Assembly: GCF_000812565.1 (NCBI RefSeq)
Contig: NZ_JTAM01000086.1
Location: forward strand, 1 to 34,651
DNA from: Flammeovirga sp. OC4
GTDB lineage: Bacteria > Bacteroidota > Bacteroidia > Cytophagales > Flammeovirgaceae
DNA length: 34,651 nucleotides
Direction: 5' to 3'
Below are positions 8,061 to 16,283 of the stretch, one piece after another. Within the stretch, counting starts at the first letter, position 1; each line of letters opens with the position of its first letter. Below the pieces are notes generated by a model. The model was not told the DNA's origin. It made no database searches and saw only the letters and a program-made list of their open reading frames with translations. The position numbers were made by a program, and so were the translations under genes.

Positions 8061-8408
8061 ATGAAGCTCAATCTAGTTGTCATTAGAACCAAAGAACCTC
8101 AACTTCTTGTCGAACAGTATAAAATGCTTGGACTTACTTTCGATTATCATAAACATGGTAATGGTCCCTTTCATTTTGCTTCAGAAGTGGACGGATTTGT
8201 ATTTGAAATCTATCCCTTTACTAAATCGATGGATAAAGCGGATGGGTCTCTTCGATTGGGTTTCGAAGTTGATAATTTACATGAAGTGATAGATAGCATC
8301 AAAGATTCGGATTGGAAAATCACCCAAGAGATAAAAGAAACTGAATGGGGGTTGGTTGCTGTTATCCAAGATTTAGACGGTAGGAAAATCGAGTTGAAGA
8401 ATAGATAA
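8061..8408 (+). CDS. VOC (glyoxalase/bleomycin-resistance) family protein
   Basis: The protein has 115 residues and one VOC fold made of two beta-alpha-beta-beta-beta units. It has LVVIRTKEPQLLVEQYKMLGLTF (about 4-26), then HFASEVDGFVFEIYPF (about 38-53), then LRLGFEVDNLHEVIDSIK (about 64-81) and AVIQDLDGRKIELKN (about 100-114). The DLDGRKIEL ending is typical of the second metal-ligand strand (E112) of the family. Single-domain members act as dimers in metal-dependent chemistry or drug binding; the substrate is unknown. It has no signal peptide, and 82 bases separate it from the preceding gene. Confidence 0.88.
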   Translation: MKLNLVVIRTKEPQLLVEQYKMLGLTFDYHKHGNGPFHFASEVDGFVFEIYPFTKSMDKADGSLRLGFEVDNLHEVIDSIKDSDWKITQEIKETEWGLVAVIQDLDGRKIELKNR

Positions 8409-8515
8409 AATATTTTTCGTTAAAATGAGTTACTTCTTGTCTCTGTTGAAAATAATAGGTAATAAATAGCTATCTTGATTTCAGATAGTCAAAGCAAACT
8501 AATCAGCTCTACCTT

Positions 8516-9226
8516 ATGAATTATCAATTACAATTTCAGCGTATTTTTATTCTTAACCTGATTATTATGACTTTTAGTTGTACAAGGTCGGATCAAATCG
8601 CCAATTCAAAACCTGAAATAGTAGAAGGTTTTATTCAATTAGAGACAAAAGGAGTTTTAGAAAGTGCATCTTTTTTTAATAAACAGAGAGAGGTATTCTT
8701 GTCTGTAGAACAGCATCAGGATTCAAAAATTTTCAGATACCAATGGCATCCACAAGGCTTTTCAGAGTATAATTTCAATCAAACTTCAAATCAGTTGAGT
8801 TCAACTTTTTTTATTAATGATACAATCTGTAATATAGTAGATTATGTTTTTGATAGTGAAATGCAATTGAAGGTAGAGGGTGAAGAATTTGAATTGAAAA
8901 AATATTATTCTTTTAGGGAAAAAAAGATTGACTGTATTGAGAGAGAGCAATTGGATACTTTAACCACTCTTTATTTTAGTCCAAAGATGGGCATATTTCA
9001 AGAGTTTTCCTGTAGGCATTCGTTGTATGATTTATTGAATGACAGTTATTTGGTGGATAAAACCAAATTACCTCTTATTTTAAATGAAATGAAAAAAGAT
9101 AAACGGTTTTACCCCAACGAAAAAGAGGTTGCTTTAAGAAGAGCGTTAAAGGGACCAGTTGTAATTGACATTGAAGAAGAGGAAGAAGATATTGAAATTG
9201 AAATAGAAATTCCTGATTCTTATTAA
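8516..9226 (+). CDS. Lipoprotein with acidic C-terminal tail, unknown function
   Basis: The 236-residue protein starts with a hydrophobic segment (about 9-21) ending in a lipobox with Cys at about 22 (IIMTFSC). The mature part has several likely beta strands (FRYQWHPQGFSEYNF, EFELKKYYSFREKKIDC, TLYFSPKMGIFQEFSC). A run of acidic residues near the end (EEEEEDIEIEIEI) could be a surface-exposed or metal-binding tail. I do not recognise a family. It is followed after 23 bases by the frameshifted TIMP-like gene. Confidence 0.75.
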   Translation: MNYQLQFQRIFILNLIIMTFSCTRSDQIANSKPEIVEGFIQLETKGVLESASFFNKQREVFLSVEQHQDSKIFRYQWHPQGFSEYNFNQTSNQLSSTFFINDTICNIVDYVFDSEMQLKVEGEEFELKKYYSFREKKIDCIEREQLDTLTTLYFSPKMGIFQEFSCRHSLYDLLNDSYLVDKTKLPLILNEMKKDKRFYPNEKEVALRRALKGPVVIDIEEEEEDIEIEIEIPDSY

Positions 9227-9249
9227 AACACTGTTAACTAACAATAGAA

Positions 9250-9784
9250 ATGAAAAGCATAACAATTGTATTATTTGCACTACTATTACTCAATGTACAA
9301 ACAATGGCTTGTAAGTGTTCAGGTCCTAGTAATATTGAAAATAGTTTTAAAAATGCTAAAGTAGTATTTACGGGTAAGGTGGTAGAGATTTCTTATGTAC
9401 CTATTGAAGAAACTTTTAATTCTGATAGTCTATCTAGTATAAAACAGAAGGTTTCTGAAAGTAAATTAAGTTTACCTGTAAAGAAAATTGTATTGGAGGT
9501 AAAGTCTGTATTTAAGAATTCAAATATCTCACCTAATACTCGAATTACGATTTATACACCACCAAGAAGTGCTTCTTGTGGTTTTGCTTTTGAAGTCAAT
9601 AAATCCTACCATAATTTATGGATCATCAAATAGTTTACTCTATCATTCTATTTTAAGGTTAAAAGCGGATAACCTTGTCGCTTCGAATGAATTTTGGACT
9701 AATCACTGTGGAAGAACTACACAAATAACTTCCTATACCAATACAGAGTTGGAACAATTACATGAGTTGAAAATTCAATATTAA
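9250..9784 (+). pseudogene. TIMP/NTR-domain-like exported protein, frameshifted
   Basis: The gene begins with a signal peptide ending before CKC (MKSITIVLFALLLLNVQTMA then CKCSG), the usual start of bacterial TIMP/netrin-like (NTR) proteins. In those the N-terminal Cys and nearby Cys are disulfide-linked. FKNAKVVFTGKVVEI and KKIVLEVKSVFK are typical strands. The frame stops at 9633 after FEVNKSY. The C-terminal part continues in the next frame: IIYGSSNS, then FWTNHCGRTTQITSYTNTEL and ELKIQY, ending at 9784. Dropping one C in the tacc/ata run near 9610 would join the two frames into about 177 residues. This may be a real mutation or a sequencing error. A repeat element starts 23 bases after. 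Confidence 0.8.
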
Positions 9785-9807
9785 GTAAAAATAAGTTTAA
9801 TTTAAAT

Positions 9808-9967
9808 GTCTCTTTTCCCTCAATGCCAGGGGGAATACTACCAAACTAAAATGGTAGAAAGCTCAATGGCGCGAATGTTAAGCGTCAGTGTCATTCGTGT
9901 CCTTTAGGTCATCAGAAATCTCCTGATTTCTAAGCACTATAAATAACTAAAATATAGTTTACAGCGT
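9808..9967 (-). mobile_element. MITE-like element, copy C (fragment, reverse orientation)
   Basis: Read on the minus strand, this is the first 160 bases of the family: the left TIR end (tagtttacagcgt at 9955-9967), the hairpin agaaatcaggagatttct, then the block gcttaacattcgcgccattg as far as the gccttgaagggaaaag-like block. The rest of the element, including the right TIR, is absent at about 9808. It lies between the broken TIMP-like gene and the DinB-like gene and fills most of that gap. Just downstream, tatagtt (9976-9982) and aactata (9987-9993) form a small inverted repeat, perhaps a regulatory site for the next gene. Confidence 0.8.
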
Positions 9968-10091
9968 AGTGAATCTATAGTTATGGAACTATACTTTCAT
10001 TAAAATTACACCTAGTAGAAATATTGACTATATTTTTTTAACTTGATCAATGAACCAACATAAATTATAGACAACTTCAATCGAAATATAA

Positions 10092-10613
10092 ATGGAGAAA
10101 TCAGAGCCAAAACAAAATCCTGCATTTTTAGACTATGTTTATCAACTTAATGAAGGTAGAACACTAGATGAAGCTTTTCAATTAAGTGTTCATCAAATCA
10201 ACAGTATTGATATTGCTCAATTGAAAAGAATCGGCTTGAAAACTTATGCTGATAATAAATGGTCGATCCACAAAATTATACAACATCTTATTGATTGGGA
10301 AAGAATATGGTGCTATAGGGCAATCATTTTTGCTCGAAACGAAGGGTCAACACCTGATGCAAATGATCAAGAAGTTATGGCAAGTCATTCCAATGCAGAT
10401 GAATTAACGATTGATCAACTTATCAATGAACTTAAGGTTGTACGTCAATCTTCGAAGATGATGTTTGATTCTTTTAATCAAGAAATTCTTGATACAACTT
10501 GTGAGTTTTTTGAATATGAAATGCCTTTATCTGCCATTGCCTATACTATTACAGCTCATCAAATACATCATTTAAATGTGATAAATGAAAGATATTTGCC
10601 TCTAGATAAATAA
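10092..10613 (+). CDS. DinB-fold (DinB/YfiT-like) protein
   Basis: The protein has 173 residues, the usual length for the four-helix DinB-like superfamily. WSIHKIIQHLIDWERIW (about 57-73) supplies the first His of the metal triad (H65). AHQIHHLNVINERYL (about 155-169) supplies the other two (probably H156 and H160). This H / HxxxH pattern supports a metal-binding DinB-fold protein, whose relatives include thiol transferases and stress-induced proteins. The exact reaction is not visible. There is no signal peptide. The next gene starts 50 bases after it and may be co-transcribed. Confidence 0.88.
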   Translation: MEKSEPKQNPAFLDYVYQLNEGRTLDEAFQLSVHQINSIDIAQLKRIGLKTYADNKWSIHKIIQHLIDWERIWCYRAIIFARNEGSTPDANDQEVMASHSNADELTIDQLINELKVVRQSSKMMFDSFNQEILDTTCEFFEYEMPLSAIAYTITAHQIHHLNVINERYLPLDK

Positions 10614-10663
10614 GTGTTATACTACTCTGTAAGCTAATTTTACATGACAAAAACTGATTGAAA

Positions 10664-11440
10664 ATGGGAAATTTTATTGAACTAAATACGGAAAATATTA
10701 CTTCAGAGCATATTTGTTGTGCTATATCTGATAAGAAATGTGCGGAAAGTTATCAAGCTAAAAAAGACTGGTTAAAAAAAGAGTTTGAAAATGATTATAC
10801 TTTTAGGAAGCTGGACGAAAGAGCAAAAGTTTTTATCGAATATGGGCCAGCGGAAAGTGCTTGGGTTCCAATAACAGCCAATAATTATTTAAATATTAAT
10901 TGTTTTTGGGTTTCCGGTAAATATAAAAAGAGTGGTTACGGGAAAGCGCTATTAAAATCAGCGATTGATCAAGCTAAAAAGCAAAAAAAAGCTGGACTTG
11001 TGACAGTTGTTGGTACAAAGAAATACCATTTTATGAGTGATACAAAATGGTTGCTGAAACAAGGTTTTGTAGAAGTAGAGCGAACATCAAGTGGGTTTAG
11101 TTTATTGGTACTGAAGTTCTCTGAAAATGAAGAAGATCCGTTTTTTAATCTCTCTGTAAAAAGTGGTGAATGTTGCCATAAAGAAGGAATTGTAATTTAT
11201 TATTCCAATAGATGTCCATTTGCAGAGTTTCACGCTCAAAATTCAATTATTGAAACGGCTCACAATAGGAATTTACCACTCAAAGTAATCAAAATTGAAA
11301 CCATGGAGGAAGCACAAAACGCACCTTCACCAGCAACAATTTTTAGTCTCTTTTTAGATGGAAAATTTGTAACGACCGATATTAGTGTTTGTATGGATAG
11401 TCGTTTTGACAAAATAGTAGAGAAAGCCAAAAAGCATTAA
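10664..11440 (+). CDS. GNAT acetyltransferase with C-terminal YoaP-like domain
   Basis: I take the ATG at 10664, not the TTG two codons before it. The 258-residue protein has an N-terminal GNAT fold (about 1-150): LNINCFWVSGKYKKSGYGKALL carries the acetyl-CoA loop (KKSGYGKALL) and KWLLKQGFVEVE the end of the fold. The C-terminal 75 residues contain YYSNRCPFAEFH, then LPLKVIKIETMEEAQNAPSP and TIFSLFLDGKFVTTDI, which fit the YoaP-like domain that accompanies a GNAT in B. subtilis YoaP. The NRCPFAE segment holds a conserved Cys in a thioredoxin-like position. The substrate is unknown. It is soluble. Confidence 0.88.
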   Translation: MGNFIELNTENITSEHICCAISDKKCAESYQAKKDWLKKEFENDYTFRKLDERAKVFIEYGPAESAWVPITANNYLNINCFWVSGKYKKSGYGKALLKSAIDQAKKQKKAGLVTVVGTKKYHFMSDTKWLLKQGFVEVERTSSGFSLLVLKFSENEEDPFFNLSVKSGECCHKEGIVIYYSNRCPFAEFHAQNSIIETAHNRNLPLKVIKIETMEEAQNAPSPATIFSLFLDGKFVTTDISVCMDSRFDKIVEKAKKH

Positions 11441-11680
11441 AAGAGAATAATGTAATGCATATAAAATAGACTCATATTTTGTTTGATCTCTTGATCTTTT
11501 CAATTACTTTATCATAACAAAGCAGATTTATTAGGATTATCTACAATTAAGAAGAAAAATTCAAACCTGGTATTCACTTTTCAGATTCTAGTTCCGCTAA
11601 AATACAGGAATGAATATCATAAGTTTAAGCTTCTTATACATCAAATTATAACATCTAAAAACTAATTGATTCAACAGATT

Positions 11681-11955
11681 ATGAATGAAAATTTTTCATT
11701 GAAAAGGGGTAACTTTACTCTATTTGGAGTGATCGGATCTGTTTTGGCCATTGGACTTTTGTTAAAATGGAGATATGTGAGAACCATTTTAATAGTTTTT
11801 ACATTGTTGAGTATTCCATTTGAAATAATGGTATTAAGTAATGTAGCTAAAGATTTTTCATACCGCATATCGTTTTATTGATCGTCTTGATAATAATTTT
11901 GTCTTTATTAGTGTCTTCAAAATCATTAAGGTACTATTCAAAGACTAGAGTATAG
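11681..11955 (+). pseudogene. Small membrane protein, frameshifted
   Basis: From the ATG at 11681 the frame gives MNENFSLKRGNFTLFGVIGS, then a TM segment (about 10-25) and a second one (LIVFTLLSIPFEIMVL, about 34-50), and stops at 11881. The neighbouring frame continues from about 11855 with IVLLIVLIIILSLLVSSKS, a third TM segment, and the ending LRYYSKTRV, with a stop at 11953-11955. One extra T in the T5 run of agatttttcat would join the frames into about 92 residues. I therefore read one small membrane gene with a 1-base deletion, or a sequencing error in a homopolymer. Many small Bacteroidota membrane proteins end in a tyrosine-rich tail of this kind; function unknown. Confidence 0.6.
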
Positions 11956-11988
11956 TATTTCATATGATACTAAAAAATATTGACCGTA

Positions 11989-12069
11989 ATGCCAGTGGAT
12001 GTACATTTAGTAATAAATCTGATCTTGTTCTTTCCTTTTTATAAAGATCTATTTCAAGAATAATTAAGT
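11989..12069 (+). repeat. 81-bp direct repeat, left copy (DR1)
   Basis: This stretch (atgccagtggatgtacattt to caagaataattaagt) recurs with two mismatches at 12466-12546. The two copies exactly enclose MITE copy D at 12070-12461. It has no ORF of note. It begins 33 bases after the stop of the frameshifted membrane gene. Confidence 0.93.
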
Positions 12070-12461
12070 ACGTTGTAAACTAAGTTTTCGAATATTTATG
12101 ATTTTTAGAAATCAGGAGATTTCTGTTGATCTGTAGGACACGAATGCCGCTAACGCTTAACATTCGCGCCAGTGGCATTCTACCCAATTCGTTTGGCAGT
12201 ACTTTCCTCGGCCTTGAGGGGAAAAGCATTAAGAATTTCATGGAGCGAGCCGTAAAAAATGATTTTGCTGTTTGAGCTTTAGCGAGTTTAAAATCATTTA
12301 AGCGAGAGAAATGGAATTTAGCTTTTGCGTTCAAAGCCTTGACTTTTTTGCTTCGTTTTTGTGTTAAGACAAAAATGAAGAAGAAGGAAGTTTGAAAGTA
12401 GATCCTATCAATGCTTGAAGAAAGATTGATTAAAAGTTGACGATAATTTAGTTTACAGTGT
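12070..12461 (+). mobile_element. MITE-like element, copy D (full length, 392 bp; reference copy)
   Basis: This is the reference copy in forward orientation. The left TIR is acgttgtaaactaagtttt and the right end is aatttagtttacagtgt; the two ends match at 17 of 21 positions. Internal inverted repeats are: 12107-12124 (agaaatc-agga-gatttct); 12141-12146 with 12161-12166 (cgaatg/cattcg); 12257-12266 with 12290-12299 (aaatgatttt/aaaatcattt, a perfect 10-bp stem); and 12351-12362 with 12369-12380 (cttcgtttttgt-gttaag-acaaaaatgaag, one G.U). A long minus-strand ORF crosses it but is broken in other copies. It encodes no transposase. Instead of a short target duplication it has the 81-bp repeat on both sides. 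Confidence 0.9.
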
Positions 12462-12465
12462 AGTG

Positions 12466-12546
12466 ATGCCAGTGGATGTACATTTAGGAATAAACCTGAT
12501 CTTGTTCTTTCCTTTTTATAAAGATCTATTTCAAGAATAATTAAGT
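12466..12546 (+). repeat. 81-bp direct repeat, right copy (DR2)
   Basis: This is the second copy of the 81-bp repeat at 11989, with two differences (gaataaacct in place of taataaatct). It ends 43 bases before the start of the next gene, so it probably contains that gene's promoter region. Confidence 0.93.
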
Positions 12547-12589
12547 AAATTGTATTGAATAATTTCCTTATTATTTTAACCTTCATAAA

Positions 12590-13093
12590 ATGAATATTCT
12601 ACAATCTCTTGAAGCCTACACTTCAGCTCAAAAATGGGTAGGGATCAACTTTATTATATTAGGTACACTGTTATTATTATTAGCAGGTATTATTACTTTT
12701 TTTGTGACTAAAACACCTTTGGCTTCGGGTATGAAATGGGGAGCTTTAGTAACAGGTTTATTGATCATCTTTGGTGGTTTTGGTTATGGTAATTTCAATA
12801 ATAAGATACTTAAAGAAGGTGAGATTGCTATTCAAAAAAGTAGCAATGAATTTATTCAGTCAGAGTATGAACGCATGGAAAAAGTAGATAAAGGTTTCTT
12901 AACGTATCAATTGACTTTTGCTGCTTTTGCAATTGCAGCCATTATTGTAATTCTTTTTATTCATTCTCCCTTTTTAAAAGGAATAGCTTTTTCTGTTGCT
13001 ATTTTATTTATTGGGTTACTTATCATTGAAGGTTTTTCACATCCGTCCATAAAAGCTTATGCTGCTGAGCTGAGAAATGAAGTTCAAAAATAA
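12590..13093 (+). CDS. Four-TM membrane protein, unknown function
   Basis: The protein has 167 residues. TM segments lie at about 19-38, 47-64, 107-124 and 129-145. Between the second and third there is a hydrophilic, helical cytoplasmic or periplasmic loop (NKILKEGEIAIQKSSNEFIQSEYERMEKVDKGF). It ends with EGFSHPSIKAYAAELRNEVQK. The architecture is that of a small integral membrane protein found in various Bacteroidota; I cannot name it. The 128 bases upstream hold the right copy of the 81-bp repeat, which must carry the promoter or 5' leader. Another small membrane gene follows 65 bases after the stop. Confidence 0.8.
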   Translation: MNILQSLEAYTSAQKWVGINFIILGTLLLLLAGIITFFVTKTPLASGMKWGALVTGLLIIFGGFGYGNFNNKILKEGEIAIQKSSNEFIQSEYERMEKVDKGFLTYQLTFAAFAIAAIIVILFIHSPFLKGIAFSVAILFIGLLIIEGFSHPSIKAYAAELRNEVQK

Positions 13094-13158
13094 TGAGGGC
13101 AAGGTCGAAATTATGGAAATAGGGGACCGTTAATTTTTTAGAAACTATTTACATTAAA

Positions 13159-13593
13159 ATGCAACAATTTTTTAAGGTGATTTCAATTTATTGGTTTATT
13201 GGTATTACTCTTCTTTCCATTTCTTATTTTAGGCTTCAAGACCTTTTAGATATAGGAGCTGTAATATTTACTATACTATTGATTTCTATTATTTTGGGAG
13301 TTCCATTTGCGTATTTTGTTCAAAAGAAATCAAAGAAAGTAGCAATTTATCAATTATTATTAGGTGGTTTTATTTCAATATTAATAGGATCTTCATTTTT
13401 ATATTTTAATGATGTGAGCTTTTATATGAGTGATATTTATATCAAGGATAAGGGTATTCTAGTAAAGCAAAATCAAAATATATTTTACACCTATTTTATT
13501 ATTCTAATCATTCTAGCCTCATCTGTAATTAATTTGTTATTTGATGTTTTTATAGCTTTGATAGGCACTAGAATTTCATTTCGAAATAAATAG
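13159..13593 (+). CDS. Small four-TM membrane protein, unknown function
   Basis: The protein has 144 residues with hydrophobic segments at about 6-22, 31-50, 61-80 and 112-135. There is a short external segment (NDVSFYMSDIYIKDKGILVKQNQNIFY) before the last. There are no conserved catalytic motifs, and I do not recognise the family. It lies 65 bases after a similar-sized membrane gene and is followed 11 bases later by a strong bidirectional terminator facing a convergent gene. Confidence 0.72.
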   Translation: MQQFFKVISIYWFIGITLLSISYFRLQDLLDIGAVIFTILLISIILGVPFAYFVQKKSKKVAIYQLLLGGFISILIGSSFLYFNDVSFYMSDIYIKDKGILVKQNQNIFYTYFIILIILASSVINLLFDVFIALIGTRISFRNK

Positions 13594-13604
13594 TATTTTT
13601 TCGG

Positions 13605-13652
13605 AGCTTCACCCTAAATTCATGTTTTAAACCATAGATTTAGGGTGAAGCT
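13605..13652. terminator. Bidirectional terminator hairpin
   Basis: Perfect 15-bp arms agcttcaccctaaat (13605-13619) and atttagggtgaagct (13638-13652) are separated by 18 bases. T-rich runs (gtattttttcgg on one side, tttt on the other) occur in both directions. It sits between convergent genes (13159 forward, 13661 reverse). Confidence 0.8.
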
Positions 13653-13660
13653 TTTAACAG

Positions 13661-15616
13661 CTAAGAGTAAGCTCTCACTTCAAAAAGTTTAGCATTTACT
13701 GCTCCATATGTTTCTTTGAGGTGGATACGAATAGCAGTAGCTTCTATGGTATCAAAATCAAATTTGACTAATCGCGTTTTATTTTTTGTGATTTCAGCTA
13801 CTTTTACCCATTTTCCTTTCACACGAACCTCTGCTTCTAATGCCTTCATCAATTCCTCAGGTACCTTAGTAGAGTAGGTTTTATTTTCCAAACTATCTCT
13901 TCTCAGCATAATGTTTTTCTTGACATTGGTATCACATTTTACTTCAATTTTAGAGATCGTTTGCTTTTGATTCCACTCAATTTGTACAGTTGCGGGAAGA
14001 CCTTTGGATTGCCAATGATGTGCCTTTTCTTTAAAATCTCTGGACATTCCGTCCTTCAATGATTCCACTGACCCAGAAGAAGTGCTTGAAGCAAAAAGAC
14101 TAGATGAGCTCTGAATAAGGTCATTTTTATCTTTTGCTGGACGGTTTGGAATAAAAGCATCATCACGAAGAAGTTGCTCCTGAAGTTCGTTGATGTGTTT
14201 TTGTCCCAAAGTACGCGGCATTACTGATTTTTGAATACATAAAGCCGCTGCCGTTCCTACAGCTTGCCCCTCCAATGCACAAGTAGCCATAATTCTTGAA
14301 GATGACAATGCAATATGTGTTTGACTAATGTTTCTACCTGCAAACAATAAATTAGGAACATTGATAGAGTATAAACTTCTAAATGGGATCTGATAAACTT
14401 CTTTGAATTTTTCATGAAAATAACTCGGAGGTTCTTCCAAATTGAGCATACCTCCTGGGTTATGTTCATCCAATGACCATCCTCCATAAGCCACTGCATC
14501 CTCAAAGTCTACATTGTTGAGCAGATCAGGTTCGCTTAATATATGATCTCCTATAAACCTCCTTGACTCCCTTTTTCCTGGAAGAGAAGAAACCCAATCA
14601 AGGGCATAGTTTTCAGTTTCAGGATATTTACCAGAGTTTTTAAGATAATCCCAAACACCATAAGCATATCCCATCAGGGTGTGTTTATTGTCTTCAAACT
14701 CCCCAATAATATCATCATCACTTCCAAGCTCAACCCACCAAAAGCCCAATTCGAAAGGCATCAACTTACGTCCTTTATGGGACTTTTCAGCCTCATAAGG
14801 GAGTGTGAAATGAGGGGCTTCAAAGGGCATAGGTTTACCCATATTTTTTGACCCTAGTAGAATTGTTGAACCCATCTGCCAACCGTCGGCTTCTTTAGGG
14901 GCATATTTCTCATTAAATTCAGAAGCACCTTCTCTACCTGTACGATAAAAAGCCCCTGCAGTAGCTCCTAGAAGACCATCCCCAGAACAATCTATAAACT
15001 GTTTACCTTTGAAAGTGTATTCCGTTTCTGTAGTAAGTTGCCAGCAGTAGACCGCATCAATACGATCCCCTTTCATTTCAGCCCTTAATGCAGAGGTATT
15101 CAAATAGAGGTCTAGATTTTTTTCTTTTGTCACAAAATCATACAAAATATGGTCCCATACAGGATAGGAATCCTGAGGATTGTGAAAACGGTTGTGCAAA
15201 AGTATTTCTTCAATAATCCCTGTTTCTCTTTCTGGTTCACCTCCTTTCAGGTGATTTACTCCATTGAGGTGCACTCTAATTTCACTAGATGAATTGCCTC
15301 CTAATACAGGGCGGTCTTGAATTAAAGCTACTTTCGCTCCATTTCTAGCAGCACTTATAGCGGCACACATTCCAGCAGCACCACCGCCTACAATGACCAC
15401 GTCATATTCCATTGTTTTCTGACGGTCAGGCCTTGGTTTTTTACCTGTTCCCATCTGATGCCATTGCTCTTTGGGATTATATTTATTTTTTAAAGTTGAA
15501 GTGTTTTTGGAAGAAGTTGAAGTAATGTCCACACTATCAGAGTTTCCCAGTAAAGGAAGGATACTTGCTCCTAATGCTCCTTTGACTGTGCTCTTAAAAA
15601 ATTTCCTTCTTTTCAT
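13661..15616 (-). CDS. Tat-exported FAD-dependent oxidoreductase with C-terminal galactose-binding-like domain
   Basis: The 651-residue protein begins MKRRKFFKSTVKGALGAS, a twin-arginine signal. The FAD-binding Rossmann motif is YDVVIVGGGAAGMCAA (about 71-86, GxGxxG-like with E/D-rich follow-up), then VLGGNSSSEIR, typical of the FAD_oxidored (PF12831) family. These are common in polysaccharide-degrading loci of Bacteroidota and are often misnamed xanthan lyase. Residues about 500-651 are a discoidin/CBM32-like sandwich ending ATAIRIHLKETYGAVNAKLFEVRAYS. It probably oxidises or oxidatively cleaves a carbohydrate or its derivative in the periplasm. The substrate is unknown. A relic of an exported protein lies upstream in the opposite direction. 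Confidence 0.88.
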   Translation of the reverse strand: MKRRKFFKSTVKGALGASILPLLGNSDSVDITSTSSKNTSTLKNKYNPKEQWHQMGTGKKPRPDRQKTMEYDVVIVGGGAAGMCAAISAARNGAKVALIQDRPVLGGNSSSEIRVHLNGVNHLKGGEPERETGIIEEILLHNRFHNPQDSYPVWDHILYDFVTKEKNLDLYLNTSALRAEMKGDRIDAVYCWQLTTETEYTFKGKQFIDCSGDGLLGATAGAFYRTGREGASEFNEKYAPKEADGWQMGSTILLGSKNMGKPMPFEAPHFTLPYEAEKSHKGRKLMPFELGFWWVELGSDDDIIGEFEDNKHTLMGYAYGVWDYLKNSGKYPETENYALDWVSSLPGKRESRRFIGDHILSEPDLLNNVDFEDAVAYGGWSLDEHNPGGMLNLEEPPSYFHEKFKEVYQIPFRSLYSINVPNLLFAGRNISQTHIALSSSRIMATCALEGQAVGTAAALCIQKSVMPRTLGQKHINELQEQLLRDDAFIPNRPAKDKNDLIQSSSSLFASSTSSGSVESLKDGMSRDFKEKAHHWQSKGLPATVQIEWNQKQTISKIEVKCDTNVKKNIMLRRDSLENKTYSTKVPEELMKALEAEVRVKGKWVKVAEITKNKTRLVKFDFDTIEATAIRIHLKETYGAVNAKLFEVRAYS

Positions 15617-16136
15617 AAGTAAGTAATAATTGTTAGTTGTAAATTTCTCATTTCGAGTTTCAAGAAGTTTTATAATTGGTATAAATACAAGGGAGTAAAT
15701 GACAGATTGAGTACTTGTTCAGTTAATATAGAGTGTCTTTTGAGGTGGTGGAGACTTTCTGAATGTTTTGATCAAGCATAGTCTAGTGTATATTTCAGTA
15801 TTTTATTTCTAAAAAGTCAATATATTGGGGAATTTTGAAACAATTTTACATCCTCTTTTCAAAAAAACAGGTGGGTAAATAGGAGAATAATAATGTGGGT
15901 TTATTAATTCTTTGTAATGCAGATAAAAAATGGAATACCCCTTTCATCATTTAATTATGATTAGTAAATTTCAATTCTTATAGCAAACTCAAACATTAAT
16001 TTATGTAGCCTTCATTGGAATACCACTTTTAATAATTGTAGCCCTTTTCTCAATCTATTTTAGAGTAATATAAGTTGGTGTATTGCTATAACTCGTCAAG
16101 AAAATAATTAATAAACAAATCTAACAAGTAAGAAAA
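15617..16136. other. AT-rich intergenic region, no gene recognised
   Basis: Leader and promoter space between the oxidoreductase gene (minus strand) and the relic at 16137 (plus strand). I found no convincing Bacteroidota promoter match, no RNA gene and no ORF that looks real. It has no copy of the repeat family. Confidence 0.6.
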
Positions 16137-16263
16137 ATGAAAACTTTAAAGCAGTTGCTATTGATAACGTTGGCTATAAATTCTTCTTCTAGAAAGAAAC
16201 AGGGACTTTTCAATAACTAATAAAGGAGTAATTGTAAGCCTTGATGGGGGACGTTATTTCTAA
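16137..16263 (+). pseudogene. Relic of an exported protein gene (signal peptide, then frameshift and truncation)
   Basis: From the ATG at 16137 the frame gives MKTLKQLLLITLAINSSS, the start of a Sec signal peptide, then stops at 16220. The next frame reads RNRDFSITNKGVIVSLDGGR from about 16195, then YF and a stop at 16263. The phrase DFSITNKGVIVSLDGGRYF is like the first strands of the N-terminal domain of GH31-type or similar large glycosidases. I offer this only as inference. What remains is about 40 codons, cut off just before repeat copy E at 16284. It is probably a decayed carbohydrate-active gene that once stood divergent from the FAD oxidoreductase. Confidence 0.45.
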
Positions 16264-16283
16264 CATGGCTTATATAGTTTAAC

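Noticed and set aside
12080-12586. Long minus-strand ORF of 168 codons across copy D and the 81-bp repeat
   Set aside because: The reading frame through the shared part of the element has stop codons in copies E and I at matching places, so the element is not protein-coding. The ORF is a by-product of the AT-rich repeat.
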